From NCBI GenBank assembly GCA_020744225.1, contig JAGMWG010000028.1, forward strand, positions 62,001 to 126,000: a stretch of 64,000 bases of DNA, given 5' to 3'. The notes under the pieces were generated by a model, which saw nothing but the letters and a program-made list of their open reading frames with translations, ran no database searches and was not told where the DNA came from. How positions within the stretch are numbered: position 1 is the stretch's first letter; each line of letters starts with the position of its first letter. Origin of the DNA: Paraphoma chrysanthemicola (Eukaryota; Ascomycota; Dothideomycetes; Pleosporales; Phaeosphaeriaceae). This document shows positions 1-10,952 of the stretch, piece by piece. The position numbers and the translations under genes were made by a program.

Positions 1-833
1 AGAGAGGAGTTCCTCGTAGTATAATCGCGATTGCGGAGGACATGCCATCCAAGCTTGAATTCGACTTCTCTGTTCTGCGCGAGCTCAATGTAGAAGGACT
101 CACTGTCAGAACCTTCGTCCAGAGTGTCGGGCTTGGTGATCAAGCCTAGGGTACGTACACCCCTCGGATCAATTTCGCGGGCGTATCTCGTAATCGACTG
201 ATTGTTGAAGTCGTTCTTGGCAGATACCACGGCAAGTATGATGCTCCTCGGGCTTCTCATATATCGGAGTACAAGGGATTTGACTGTGTCGCTGTCGGCG
301 TCGGATTGCGAACGGCTGCCAGCTTGGAACAATCCAGGCAAATCGACAAGGGTCAAATGCGGTTGTTCGGGACCGGAGAGTTCCAGTCGAAGGATGTCCG
401 AGCTGAAGACCTTCGTGTCGTCATTGATCCCCATACATTCTTTTGCCGACTCGATGACGTCCCCCAGATCAAGATCTTCCGCGAGAACTGTGATGTTAAA
501 CTTTAGCAGCTTCTCTTTCTCGGTATCTGTTCGGTTTTCTTCTGATCCTGGGACAATGCGTATCCTGATAGGTGCGACAGGCCCGCGGCGAAGTATTAAT
601 TCAGTCGCGAATCGTGTGCAGAGGTTGTCTTTGCTGGGAAACATCACTCCCGATATCGCTTCAAGGACTGAGCTCTTGCCTGAGGATTGTTCTCCACATA
701 CTACGATCTCTGGAAGATCGATATACCGACTGATTCCTTGCGAGCGGAGATTATCGACAACGTCCAGAAGGCTTCGTGTGTCATTGGATTGGAGAGAAGC
801 GCTCTCCCCACCGTTGGGACCGGCCTTAGCCAT
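1..833 (-). CDS. Dynamin-like GTPase, N-terminal half (runs off the left edge)
   Basis: The minus strand is open from an ATG at 833 to the window edge, giving 277 residues without a stop. Seen directly: the dynamin P-loop GEQSSGKSS at about residues 47-55, the switch/G3 motif DLPG in VDLPGLFQAG, the RSPRSIILAV stretch followed by SAKNDFNNQ, and the G4 motif TKPD after a Gly-Leu-Ile. This order and spacing is that of the dynamin G domain, a large GTPase that self-assembles to remodel membranes. The stalk and GED must lie left of the window. The start fits well because the typical short leader precedes the LPEIVVCGEQ strand. Two other dynamin pieces lie at 6.1-8.2 kb and 17.3-18.1 kb; only this one has an intact P-loop. 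Subfamily (Mx-like, Vps1-like or fungus-specific) cannot be decided from the G domain alone. Confidence 0.9.
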   Translation of the reverse strand, partial: MAKAGPNGGESASLQSNDTRSLLDVVDNLRSQGISRYIDLPEIVVCGEQSSGKSSVLEAISGVMFPSKDNLCTRFATELILRRGPVAPIRIRIVPGSEENRTDTEKEKLLKFNITVLAEDLDLGDVIESAKECMGINDDTKVFSSDILRLELSGPEQPHLTLVDLPGLFQAGSRSQSDADSDTVKSLVLRYMRSPRSIILAVVSAKNDFNNQSITRYAREIDPRGVRTLGLITKPDTLDEGSDSESFYIELAQNREVEFKLGWHVLRNRDYTTRNSS

Positions 834-1401
834 GATGACACAGCCGAGACCACGTTAGTACCAGAGAAACTCTGCGTGAAGGATTGCTAAGTCTGGTATG
901 TGACAAAGACTGATTTGCGTGTTGTGGAAGACAATGTCTCTAAGAACCTTTATGGTGGATCATTCAGCTACTGAGTTATTTTAGATTGTGGAGTACCGTG
1001 CTGGAGAGACGACTGTTTGCAGCTGCACCACATTCTCGGCGGCTACGACCGGAATGCAGCCAGATATGCAACCAGAACAAACATGATCAAAGAACGATTG
1101 CGGAAGCGCTTCATTCCTCCACAAGGTTTAGGGTCCATACTGGGAGCTTATTGATTGTCGCAGTCTATACAGACTGAACTCGTGCTTGAAGCTTCTTGAG
1201 TTATCCTATTCTATTTTTATACCTCAATAGTGTCTTTACAAAGCCCAAAAGATACAACACAGACAAGGAACCAAATATTGGTCCCTATGCAAGCTTGCGG
1301 GAAATGCGCCACCGTCCCTATCATCCTCAATGACTTCACCACCCGGCACCGGTCAAGACTTAGTAGAGTTCTTGCATTGCGCACTTCAGCACATGCAGGT
1401 G
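834..1401. other. Intergenic, nothing recognised
   Basis: This 568-bp stretch lies between the 5' end of the dynamin-like gene and the 3' end of the coiled-coil gene. It has only short open frames without recognisable motifs. It should contain the dynamin promoter and the terminator of the neighbour. Confidence 0.5.
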
Positions 1402-2853
1402 CTAGGTTTTCGCTTCTCCTGACGCTTGGAGCCGGACCAAAGCGGGAACAATGGCATAGTGATGATCGTGATTCTTGCCTTGTACATCGCCCCACTTCAT
1501 CAAGCCGGGATTGACGACTGCGGCTACGATGCCATGATCGATATCATCCTCCTCATCCAAGAGGGCCTGCGGTTTCATCTCAGTCTTGTCGTAAATTTCC
1601 CCATATCCTGGGAAGTTAATTTGGAGTCGAGGTAGCTGGACCGACATGTGCATCAGTAGAGTGAAAGCTCCGTGTACTATCTGAAGCACCTGCGAAGAGT
1701 CGACCTCAGAGGTAATAGTTGCAAGCCCAGTCTCGATAGCACTGGTAACGCTGGCTCTCGCATCCACCACACATTGTTCAAGGTAAAGGTAGTTTTCCTC
1801 CGTCTTGCCTTGCGTAATGATATCCTCGTCAACGACAGCTACCAGTTGCTCCATTGTCCTGTGCCGCCAAGTCTCACAAGGAGAAGAAGGAGTAGGCCAT
1901 CCATGGCAGTGTTCTGAGCCGAACATGCTAGACCACAAGTTCGCTACAGCCCCACTTTCTACGCCGAATATGGTGAATGGATTCCGGAATACCATCTGCA
2001 TGAGAGTGGACCAGATCCATGCCTCGATGAACAACTTCCTTCCCACCCGACCGCTCCAATGGTGGGGCGCCACTCCGCTCGCCATGATGCAAGACCCAAG
2101 AGCCTCAAGCACATCAACTCCTTCGTAAGGGCGCAGCAGGCGACTCAAGGTCTTGATCTGTGATGCAAGCTTGAAGAAGTCACTCGCAAACTGCTCGTCA
2201 GAGATTGCAGCAACCTTCTTCTCCCTTGTCAGTAATTCCTTTCGCAATATCTGGACCTGATCCCGCAAAGCTTCCGCCTCCTGGGCATCTAGAAGCATGG
2301 GACTCAGAACGAATCTGAGGGCCTCGCCAGTACGGTCATCGAACTGTAGACTTCTCTTTTGTGCGTAAGGTAAAAATAAATGCTCGACAGTGTAGTCATA
2401 GCGGGCCTTGAAAAACATGTGAGACTTTTTGTACTCCGCGAGCTCATCGTGTTCGTTCCTTAGGCCATAGTTTTCTTTCTGTATGCGGCCGAAGTCTTGT
2501 TTTAGCTCTTTGTATTGGCACCGCTGTGCTTGTAACTCATGTTGGCACTGCAAGAGCTTGGATTCTAGGCCACGGTTGATGTCCTCCAATTCTCTCACTC
2601 TACACTGTTTTCTCTCCTGAATGGGCTTGCGCGAGCGTCGTTTAACTTCCTGCCAGTCGCCTTTTGCTTCGTCTTTGTTAAGTGGCCGCTGCACTATGCT
2701 CATATGGGTCGCATGGTTTCGCGAGTGGTCTCCAGTATCCATTCTCGGTCTGCTATCGCCTTCCTGGGAAGATTTAGTCGAACGAGAAGATTTAGTCGAA
2801 CCACTCGGCTGTTTCGACTCTCCCATTGTGAGGCCAAACTGATGCGCTATCAT
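1402..2853 (-). CDS. Coiled-coil protein of unknown function (483 aa)
   Basis: A single open frame of 483 residues. The first 70 residues are Ser/Lys-rich and low complexity. A strongly charged segment at about 80-215 has heptad character (RELEDINRGLESKLLQ onward, then a second Arg/Glu-rich helix), indicating a coiled coil. The C-terminal half looks globular, with several Trp and Cys, and ends in an acidic stretch (LLDEEDDIDHG). No catalytic motif was recognised. It is divergently transcribed from the Hsp70-like gene with 332 bp between starts, so the two may share a promoter. A second in-frame ATG at 2826 (MGESKQ) is an alternative start: a GTAAGT donor just upstream (about 2889) suggests a 5' intron, which would favour the downstream start. 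Function is not inferred. Confidence 0.7.
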   Translation of the reverse strand: MIAHQFGLTMGESKQPSGSTKSSRSTKSSQEGDSRPRMDTGDHSRNHATHMSIVQRPLNKDEAKGDWQEVKRRSRKPIQERKQCRVRELEDINRGLESKLLQCQHELQAQRCQYKELKQDFGRIQKENYGLRNEHDELAEYKKSHMFFKARYDYTVEHLFLPYAQKRSLQFDDRTGEALRFVLSPMLLDAQEAEALRDQVQILRKELLTREKKVAAISDEQFASDFFKLASQIKTLSRLLRPYEGVDVLEALGSCIMASGVAPHHWSGRVGRKLFIEAWIWSTLMQMVFRNPFTIFGVESGAVANLWSSMFGSEHCHGWPTPSSPCETWRHRTMEQLVAVVDEDIITQGKTEENYLYLEQCVVDARASVTSAIETGLATITSEVDSSQVLQIVHGAFTLLMHMSVQLPRLQINFPGYGEIYDKTEMKPQALLDEEDDIDHGIVAAVVNPGLMKWGDVQGKNHDHHYAIVPALVRLQASGEAKT

Positions 2854-3185
2854 AAGCTATATTCTTTGGTTATGGACATTCAACTTACGGTGTTCTTCAG
2901 AACTCCACCCAATCTTTTCAGAGCAATCATGCTCACTGGCTCCGTGCGTGCTGTTCGTTAGTGATCGATATTGTGGAGGTTGCATTTTCTAAGGTAGAGG
3001 ATTTTTGATTATGATGTTTGCTGCATGGAATGCGGAAGCGACCGCGTTCCAAGTCTTGTTGATGCGCGAAGAAATGTGCCATGCATTCCGGCGCTTGATC
3101 ACACAGCCTTCCTCGCCAACGTCCACTGTTCACGACCACACAAACGCACAACACCACATCGGTAGCAACACCTCGCGAGATTATA

Positions 3186-5052
3186 ATGAAGGAGAATTAT
3201 TTGGTACTGGGTTTAGATTACGGGACCACTTACACAGGTGAGGTAGAGCATTGCTCGTCTTTAGAGTCACGGGCTGACGTTTGTAGGCGTGTCCTATTGC
3301 GAGACATCCGACACAGGCCTAAACGAAAAGCACATCGAAGTCATCAACAACTGGCCATCTCGCCATACCAAGATCGGCACAAAAGAGAAGGTCCCCAGTG
3401 AGATTGCCTACACGTCTAACGGCGCGCAATGGGGATCGCTTATACCCCCAAATGTGCCTCGTCACATGTGGACAAAACTCCAGCTTGATCGCCTGCAGAC
3501 TGGTGAAGCGGCTGAAATCATCAAAGAACAACAGCTCGCCGCCCAGTCTCTAAACAAGCAGCCCGTCGATATAATTGCCGACTTCTTGCAGCACGTGAAG
3601 GACCATGTTCTCAAAACTCTCGACGAGGAATATAGACGCGAAGTATGGAGCACTCTACCTATCAATCTAGTGGTAACTGTCCCAGCCGTGTGGTCTGATG
3701 CCGCAAAGGATCGCACATTGCAAGCTGTGCGTCAGGCCGGCTTCAATAACACGTACTTTCCGTTTCTAAGAAGAACTCTCTTGGCCACAGAACCAGAAGC
3801 CGCTGCAATCTACACCATCCAAACCCTTCGTGGTACCACTCAAGATCAGCGACTAGCCGTTGGGGATGGCTTCGTCATCTGCGACATGGGCGGTGGTACT
3901 GTTGACCTGATATCCTACCGTGTTGCCAAGCTTCAGCCGACCGTTGTTGAAGAAGCAACTGTAGGGTCTGGTGATCAATGCGGTGGCAGTTTCGTTGACC
4001 GAGCATTCGTTCAGTGGTTAGAGCGTCGACTTGGTGCAGTTCACTTTCTCAAGATCGCTGGATGTCTCAGTAAAGATATACCGCGCACTTCACTCACGCC
4101 GAAGTTGGGTAGGATGGTTCAAGACTTCACCCTGGAGGCTAAAACAGGATTCTCAGGCAATGAGACAAACTTCTTGAGACTACCATCTCCTCTTAGCGCT
4201 ATCGAGGAGGACGTAGCTCGAGGCATCTCAGACGGAGAAATTTTGATCACACCGGCGGACATGATTGAAATGTTCGAACCCTCAATTCGAAAGACATGCG
4301 ACCTTATTGATGGCCAGATAATGCAGGCGCAGCAGACTAGCAAAGTCAAGCTGCAATATCTATTCATGGTCGGTGGCTTCTCTGAGTCACCATACGTGTA
4401 CAGCAAGATGAAGGAATATGTCGAGACGAAAGGTCTGAAAACAATCCGACCTGCGTATGCTTGGTCGGCAGTTGTTCGCGGCGCAGCTGCTAAGGGTCTC
4501 GAGGGTGAGAGCAATCTGCCCATTCGCAACCGCAAGTGCCGAAGACATTACGGTACGGCCTGCCATAAGCCATTCATGAAGGGTATACACAGAGAGACGG
4601 ATTCATACGTCTGCTCGTACAGCGGACTAAAGAAGGCCAGGAAACAGATGAGCTGGCATTTGAAAAAGGGACAAGACTTGTCAACATCTGCATTGCCTCA
4701 CGCAAGCTTACCCATGTACGCCTCCTTCTGGCCCCATGAGAACAAAATTGTGGAAGTTTTGCTTTGTGCCACTGATGCTGACAAACCTCCATCCCGTCAG
4801 AATAGTGTAGGCCATACCCCGCTACTGTTAGAGTCCAATTGCTGATAAAGTCAGGATGTCTATGAAATCGCCCAGCTTACCGTAGATCTGACTAGTCTAC
4901 CCAAACAAAGGTTCCTGGCGCGTAGAAACGGAGCAAACCAGACATATTGTGAGGTCCATTTCCAGGTGGAGATCTCTGCGACGTCAGCCCTAGAGTACGC
5001 TGTTTCTATTGAAGGGTCTCGATATGGATCAATAACTGCGAGCTACACGTAG
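3186..5052 (+). CDS. Hsp70-family ATPase, HSPA12-like fungal type (3 exons, 589 aa)
   Basis: Three exons join in frame: 3186-3237, 3287-4806 and 4855-5052. The introns are 49 and 48 nt with GT/AG ends, the second with a CTGAT branch site. Exon 1 carries the phosphate-1 loop LDYGTTYTG, which continues as VSYCE only after splicing. The phosphate-2 motif CDMGGGTVDL and the adenosine motif MVGGFSESPYV follow in the proper order, so the actin-like ATPase fold is complete. The third exon restores the C-terminal beta region typical of this fungal family (a QLTVDLTSLP segment and a final YGSITASYT); reading on without splicing stops at 4845 and loses it. These short Hsp70 relatives lack the full peptide-binding and lid domains of canonical Hsp70; client and role are unknown. 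The gene is intact and divergent from the coiled-coil gene. Confidence 0.92.
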
Positions 5053-6115
5053 AAAATTTTGAAATCATAGACCATAGACATGGGATCCCATCTGAAGGCT
5101 ACGCAGTAGCCTGAGCATCATGATTTACCGCACAAATCTCACGCAATCTTGACACTTTGCTGCGTCCGAATGCGCGAACAGTGGTTGGGGCTTCACATTC
5201 CCCAGATCAAATCTCTACGTCCGTGTTTGTCATGAGCACTTCGAGATTGCACGGGCCCATTTCTCTCATTTTTGGTGCATTTTGAGGTGCGCGACTCGCT
5301 TGTATGCGCGACTCGCTTGTAAAGCACGTTACCCACTGTTAGCAACATCATACATACATAGAGGTGACTTCGCTTCTCTTAGACCTCCATGCAATTTGCC
5401 CCGTGGTAATCATCTGGAATGAGCCCTAAATGCGGAGACCACTCAGGCGCAGATCCGCGCACGGGCCTATACTGATGGCACAACATCTATCTGCTTGCAC
5501 TCCATTTTAGTCACCATGGTTGACCCCAACTACAAGCCGATTTGACTTCCAGCTTAGATTCGGATCGAGCAGGATCATTTTGGCGCCCGGCACGTCTGAG
5601 CTCTAACCCCGATTGTTGTCGGAGGATAGTGCCCGCGATGGGGCCCGCTCCAGATCGCTGTCACTTCCGAGATCTGACCTGTTCTGGCATAGTAATCCCG
5701 GTTCTAAGCCTGGGGATTGTGCCACCGCCCAGGAGCTGTCGGTGGCAAACACACACACACACACACGTATACTCCATTAGTCTAATGCCTCTCGCGCAAA
5801 GGAAGTAGCAGGCGCGGGTCGGCCATCGTTCCCGTGAAACGGTGGCGGTACTTGACGTTATTTGTGGGCTGCGAGACGCTTACGTCACAAGCCATGTCAA
5901 AGCAGAGCCCTGTTCACCCACACTACAAAAGATATACAGATAAGCGGGACCACCATCGGCGATAGTGCCACCAAGAGAATGAACACTACAATGCGCATGG
6001 AGCAATTCAATTTGATACAAGACTACTAGTAACTGTTGATGATGTTGAATCGTCTTTCAAAGCACGCAAAGCTGCTTTCGGTCATCTCGCCCCTCATATG
6101 CTTCTCAGTAGCTGA
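5053..6115. repeat. Intergenic stretch with an (AC)n microsatellite and a short tandem duplication
   Basis: No gene is supported in this 1.06-kb gap between two convergent genes. It contains an AC dinucleotide run at 5749-5766 and an imperfect tandem duplication of about 17 bp around 5287-5322 (unit gcgcgactcgcttgta). Open frames here are short and compositionally unremarkable. Confidence 0.6.
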
Positions 6116-8242
6116 CTAGACAAGTGCTTGCTTTGCAATGTCCAATGCCCTCAGGAAGCGATCGTACTTGTTCATCAGCTCGTTCCTGTTGCTTGATGTC
6201 GCAAAGTTCTCTCCAGCAAGTTCCATTAACTCGTGGTCCTGAAGATCATTAATCAGCTCGGGGGTCAAAGTTTTGACTGGGCCTTCGAGGCCTAGTAGGA
6301 CGCGTTCGGTGATTTGAACCACGACATTATCGGTGAAGCGCTTCATAGCTACTTTGTAATAAGCTTTCAGCGTGTCATGGATATCGTTGACTGCCTGATC
6401 TTCGTTACTAAGATGAACGCTTTGCATCAGTCGCTGCAAGTCAATTACGGATCCGTCTTGGAATCCTGCATCTTCCAGCCTTGCAAGAACTCTACTCTCG
6501 CGGATGGAGGAGAGTGTATCCGCGAAATAGTGGTTCACAGTCTGGAGAATTCCCTCTCGCTCGTCACGGAGGATAGTGAGGAGAGTTTGTTTCGCTTTCT
6601 CATGCGCGATTTCGTGTCCTTGAGATAACTTCGCTGCTAGTTTTTGTCTCAAGTCATCATCAACAACCTTTTCTTTGAAAATAGCGTCGTTGAAGTTGCG
6701 GATAGCAGTTACGATCCTCTCAACGTACACGGTAGCGATGGACTTCCACGGACCGGATTGCTGGCGAAACATATTTTCAAGCACTCTCGGGTTGACTGTT
6801 CCAGGGAGCTCTGCGCCTCGCGAGACGCGATAAAGGTCTCTGATCCAATCCATGATGTCGCCTTTGTCGCCGCCCGATCGCTTGAATTCTTTATCCAAAC
6901 TTCCCGTTGCCGTCTGAAAGACTTTTGCATGTCCTGACCGTGCCATGCACTCCGCAAATTTATCGCTGAGCTCGCGTATATGCATACGAAGCTTAGTTGG
7001 ACTATGCTCATCGACTTCCGGATCATAATTGCCGCTGAGAGCATCTCTGACCTCTTGTTGATACACATTAGCCAGACGCATCAAGAAACGCCTCTGGTCG
7101 GCATTAGTCTGACGGGATGGCCCAAGTAGCTCCAATTCCTTCAGCGTGCTCGTTGAAAGTTGCTCGATCTCTTTCACTACTGCCGGGAACTCGTTGTTGA
7201 TATGGTGGTAGAGAAGGCCACCAAGGAAAGTCTTGAGCGCATAAATTCCTGTGCGATCTTTCTTTAAGTCGTTCCATGGAGCTGTCGTCGAAAAGAATTT
7301 TTTCTCGCGTTTGTGTCGTTCGTCGATTGTCACTCCGTCCGTGATTTCTTGCGTGGAGCGATCTTTAACAGCAAACCAGCCATGTGTCAGCCTTTCTACC
7401 TCATTCTTGGCAATTCGAAGGACCTGTTGATGTTAGCTTCAAAGTCTACATGGGATCTACATTACGCACTTGTTGCTCGTCTCCGGCCTGTAGAGCATCG
7501 CACTTCGTGATGATACCTACGGTACGTGTACCTGCCGGGTCAGCTGCGCGAGCCATGGAGAACCTGCATCAACTGATGAGCTTTTAACCACAAATACTGA
7601 ACGGGGACTGACACTTCTTGATTGGCGAGGTTATTGCGGGCGTCCATCACTGCTCTTGGATAATGTTAGACAGGATCTATTCCTTCGAAAGTCCGACGAA
7701 CAATATAATGGTACGCTTATCTGTGATGTAATCTTCGATAAGTTTTCGAATGATGGCCCGGTCCTCCTCAGTCTGATATTTCGTGGGATCTTCAATCATT
7801 AGTTCAGGCCTTATGATAAGATGAACAATGTATTACTGTGAAACAGTCCAGGAACATCGACGACACTGAGATGATGGTGATCAGGGCCCGATAGCTCGAT
7901 TTTGAGAATATCGTCAGAGAATCGTTTGGTCAGGTCCTCCAGGTCAACCGCGCTCGGGCCTGGTAAACCCATACATTCTGCAGCCTGTTTCATTGAGTCA
8001 TATTTCTTTGCAGGCTAATCGCCAGGACTCACCTCCTCGAAGATCATTTGGAACTTCTCGCTATCGAAAGCCTCTGTGGAAAGTGTTCTTTCAAATCCAA
8101 GTAATACGTCCAGAGCCTCCTCGTCTCCTTGTGCATCGGGACCCGGAATAATCGTGATTTTAACTCCGGCCTCTTGAGCGGGCGCGCGGCGCAGAACGAT
8201 CTGAGTGGCGAAACGGGTACAGAGATCGGTAGCCCATCGTCG
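6116..8242 (-). pseudogene. Dynamin-like GTPase lacking its P-loop region; spliced remainder intact
   Basis: Hand splicing gives six exons in frame: 8242-8033, 7984-7837, 7789-7702, 7654-7613, 7563-7470 and 7423-6116. All five introns are 46-49 nt with GT/AG and good branch sites. The product runs from the dynamin motif LCTRFATQIVLRR through VDVPGLFHNPTKYQ (G3), TIILAVMDARNNLANQEV, GIITKCDAL (G4, Cys in place of Pro), the whole stalk, and a C-terminal GED-like segment. What is missing is everything before LCTRFATQ, including the GxxxxGKS P-loop: an in-frame TGA at 8245-8243 closes the frame and the upstream DNA is unrelated. Either this is a 5'-truncated pseudogene or a chimera with an undetected upstream exon. 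Without a P-loop it should not hydrolyse GTP, though it could assemble through the stalk. The unbroken 3' half argues for recent truncation. Confidence 0.8.
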
Positions 8243-8515
8243 TCAACGTCGGAGGCGTGGAGCTTAAAGAGGACGTTGTTGAGATCGTCGTAGCCTGGGT
8301 GGCGGAAGAGGATGTGTAGCTGTCGATGCTGAGAGGACGAGGGCGGTTGCGCGGGCGCGCGCACCTGGACCATGGGCGGTATGATGACGAGATGGTGTCC
8401 AGCGAATCGGGTTGGCTGAGCAACTGTTATCGATAACTTAAGGTGCAGTGCCCGTGCGCATAGCATGCGAAGCCGCGAAACGTCCCCCAAACACCCTTCA
8501 TAATCCCTCACTTTC
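8243..8515 (-). other. Foreign 5' sequence abutting the truncated dynamin gene, possibly an HNH-protein fragment
   Basis: Directly upstream of the dynamin remnant, a minus-strand frame reads a Pro-rich stretch and then HILFRHPGYDDLNNVLFKL and SDVDDDGLP. This is not dynamin sequence. It resembles, from memory only, the N-terminal region of fungal HNH-nuclease-domain proteins, which often carry a hydrophobic strand pair around a HPGY motif; no HNH motif is present here, so the assignment is weak. It ends exactly where dynamin homology begins, suggesting a recombination junction. Confidence 0.3.
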
Positions 8516-8872
8516 TAGCAAGTGACTAGTGTTGGCGGCTTTTGCTGGAAGGCTAGGCCTGGCTGCATCTGCTTCGTAGAACATCCACAGCATATGGATC
8601 TAGTTTGCGGACGGGTTCAGCGTCACCCGGGTTTGGTTGACATCTAAACACAACAATCACTGGTGAAGGGAACATACAATGGATTTCTCGTGTGTTCAGT
8701 TGCTGCCACATTCCACTTACTCTTCCCCACAAAGAACTTGTCGATGATAGCTGCTAAGCGACCCACGATACTCTGTGCGTCGCTGCTAAGCTGGATGTGT
8801 ACTTTGGCCCGAGGAGCATGCTGTTCAATGCACTGTGAGGATGTCTCTATAGTAACCCTAAACATCGAATTT

Positions 8873-9705
8873 ATCCAGCGACTACTGCTTTCCAGATACC
8901 TGCGGTTAATATTGTCTTTCCATCCGTCACACTTCGAGCTTCCTTCTTAGACTGGCTGATAGTCTTCGCCTCCATACTGGTACCATGTTGGTCGCTACCA
9001 TCCCACTTCGCATACAAGCTTTTGGGCAGCATCTGCTTTCCGTGCAACTTATGAAAAACCAGATCTCCTCGATTGGCATCATACTTCAGTATAGCTCTCC
9101 CGCCACCCTTCTTCACGATATCGCGAATCTTCCCGATGAGACCGGCCAATAATCGGAGGTCCTTCTGGTTTTGAACTTCCCAAGCTTTGACCTAGGCTGC
9201 CACATCTTAAACCTTGGGGATGGCAAAATTGCCTCTAGTATGATACGCGCGCACGAGGTTCGGCGTTTGTGAGACCCAGAGCTGTGATTAAAACATCCTC
9301 GAAAGCAAGCGCTCTGTGTACGGCTGGTTGTTTGAATTTTCTGGCTGGCTCGTATTCGATAGAACATACGACACGGCAACAGGTCTTTAACGATGTGTCA
9401 TGGAAGGGGCTCGATATCTTAGACACTCCACTGACTATGTTGGGGTCATCCTCGCCAGCACTAGCCTGCGGATGCCGGTGCTCTCGTTTTCTAGTGATGC
9501 CGTCAGACGCTGCTGCACGATGCGCTTCGCGTTGGGCGACCGCGGGCCGTCTCGCGCGCAGGAGGGCCGTGTCGAGATGTTCTTGGAGCGGTATGGGCGG
9601 CGCACACGCGACGTCAACTTCGATCCGGTAGGAACGCAGCGTTGCGCGGCTATCCCAGGCGCAGCGGCAGTAGAATCGAGGCGAACTGACACTCACAGTC
9701 AGCAA
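8873..9705 (-). pseudogene. Degraded gene of the fungal family often auto-named 'geranylgeranyl pyrophosphate synthetase'
   Basis: Reading the minus strand across several stops gives the sequence order QLWVSQTPNLVRAYH, then TRGNFAIPKV, two in-frame stops (TAA, TAG), then VKAWEVQNQKDLRLLAGLI and a Gly-Gly-Gly helix end with LPKSLYAKWDG. This pattern (WVSQTP...LVRAYH, ...NQKDLR.LA, MLP..LYAKW) is the C-terminal half of a Pezizomycotina protein family commonly mislabelled as a prenyl-diphosphate synthase; it has no DDxxD motifs and its biochemical role is not established. The upstream 9235-9705 frame may be the middle of the same protein (RVVCSIEYEP). Stops and frame changes show the locus is dead. 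The family identification is from memory. Confidence 0.55.
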
Positions 9706-9857
9706 GTCAGCAAGTCATCAATTGTGTGACAAACAAAACATGGTTTCCCTCCCATTTCTTGATAAGTGTGTCATTAGGAGCGACAAGATAGACTACATAT
9801 AAGCTGGTTTCCAATGATGCCCTGCATATACATCGAATACCTCCGCGACCAAGCACC

Positions 9858-10952
9858 ATGGACAAACGCAATGTTTGCACGAAAGATCCAGCCAAATCAC
9901 TCGAATCTCACGATAGCCAGCGGCTCGAAGACTCAACGTCCGGCAAGGCGATCAAGGAGCTCCTGAAGCTGTTAGATAGCATCTTTGTCATTCTTCAAGA
10001 TCTTTCGCCAGAAGAAGCTGCAGCGGTAATCGAAAGTATTGATTCTCGTATCATAAGAACTCGGTTATGGAAGGGCATGGAAGCAGCTCGACGACAAGAT
10101 ATGCTTATGACACTAGATGAGGAAAAGGCAGAAAAGATCTCGGCAGAGGTGGAACTTTTCGAAGACTTTGAAAGTCGGAAATTGATCGACTCCACTCACA
10201 CTCAGCATCATCTTGCGAAAAGAATTCCATGGTTGGAACTTTCGAAGTATTGCCTACTCAAGGGCAATTCTGATCAACGGCGAAATCCACGTATTGAATT
10301 TCATGAACGGCTTCCGTACGAGTTATGGGAGATCGTCCAGAAGTACTTGTCACTTTTTTACGCTGGACTACTCTTTGATGAATTTGGAGTTCAACTGCGT
10401 AAACATCAGCGCCATTACAGCTTCTGGTACGACATATTTAAAGATGAGAAATGGTTAAATCATGTTGTTGATAACGGCGGAAATCCTGGTCTTGTGTTCC
10501 TAGAAGAGCGTAATGAGAGGATGTTAGTTGTACTACTACTGCACAAGCACGTCCCTGGAACAAAATCGAGAGAGATGTTCTGTAGCAGTGTTCGATCTCA
10601 TGACAATAGTAGCGAAAAGCACAAGGGTAATGTAGGAGATTACGATTTGGATCTGAAAGCTGTGCATGGCAACAGCGAGCAAATGGGTGGCAACGCACTA
10701 CCGACTCCGCCTGTTCTTACTGGGCTAAGATATCTAAAACCATATAAGAATAACGCGAGCTACTGTTTCTGGACAGGCGCTGAGCAGGATCTTACAAGGA
10801 TAGATATGGGTCATGTTACTACTTACCGTGGTAATATCATAACTTTGGAGCTGCCCGTAACAACGGAGAGGAAGGAATTTGCTCAATTCTACGTTGTGAA
10901 TATAGAGGAGGTCCCTTTAGGTAGAAGAATAAGTAACTATACCTGTATGTAG
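9858..10952 (+). CDS. Unknown protein, 364 aa
   Basis: An uninterrupted frame starting with a strong Kozak context (caccATGg) and a TATA-like ctacatataa about 65 bp upstream. The N-terminal third is helical and charged (DLSPEEAAAVIESID, a Glu/Lys-rich helix); a segment ERLPYELWEIVQKYLS has the flavour of an F-box-like helix pair, but this is only a resemblance. The C-terminal part ends in alternating beta-like hydrophobics (GNIITLELPV, FAQFYVVNIEEVP). No signal peptide or membrane segment is evident and no catalytic motif was recognised. Codon use and length support a real gene. It is followed directly by AT-rich sequence with inverted taacttaa/ttaagtta motifs that may mark a small repeat. 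Confidence 0.6.
   Translation: MDKRNVCTKDPAKSLESHDSQRLEDSTSGKAIKELLKLLDSIFVILQDLSPEEAAAVIESIDSRIIRTRLWKGMEAARRQDMLMTLDEEKAEKISAEVELFEDFESRKLIDSTHTQHHLAKRIPWLELSKYCLLKGNSDQRRNPRIEFHERLPYELWEIVQKYLSLFYAGLLFDEFGVQLRKHQRHYSFWYDIFKDEKWLNHVVDNGGNPGLVFLEERNERMLVVLLLHKHVPGTKSREMFCSSVRSHDNSSEKHKGNVGDYDLDLKAVHGNSEQMGGNALPTPPVLTGLRYLKPYKNNASYCFWTGAEQDLTRIDMGHVTTYRGNIITLELPVTTERKEFAQFYVVNIEEVPLGRRISNYTCM

Noticed and set aside
202..858. 218-residue plus-strand frame near the left end
   Set aside because: It is antisense to the dynamin G domain, whose motifs are unmistakable on the minus strand.
8871..9705. True prenyl-diphosphate synthase
   Set aside because: No aspartate-rich DDxxD motif is present; the match is to a family that carries the name only through automatic annotation.
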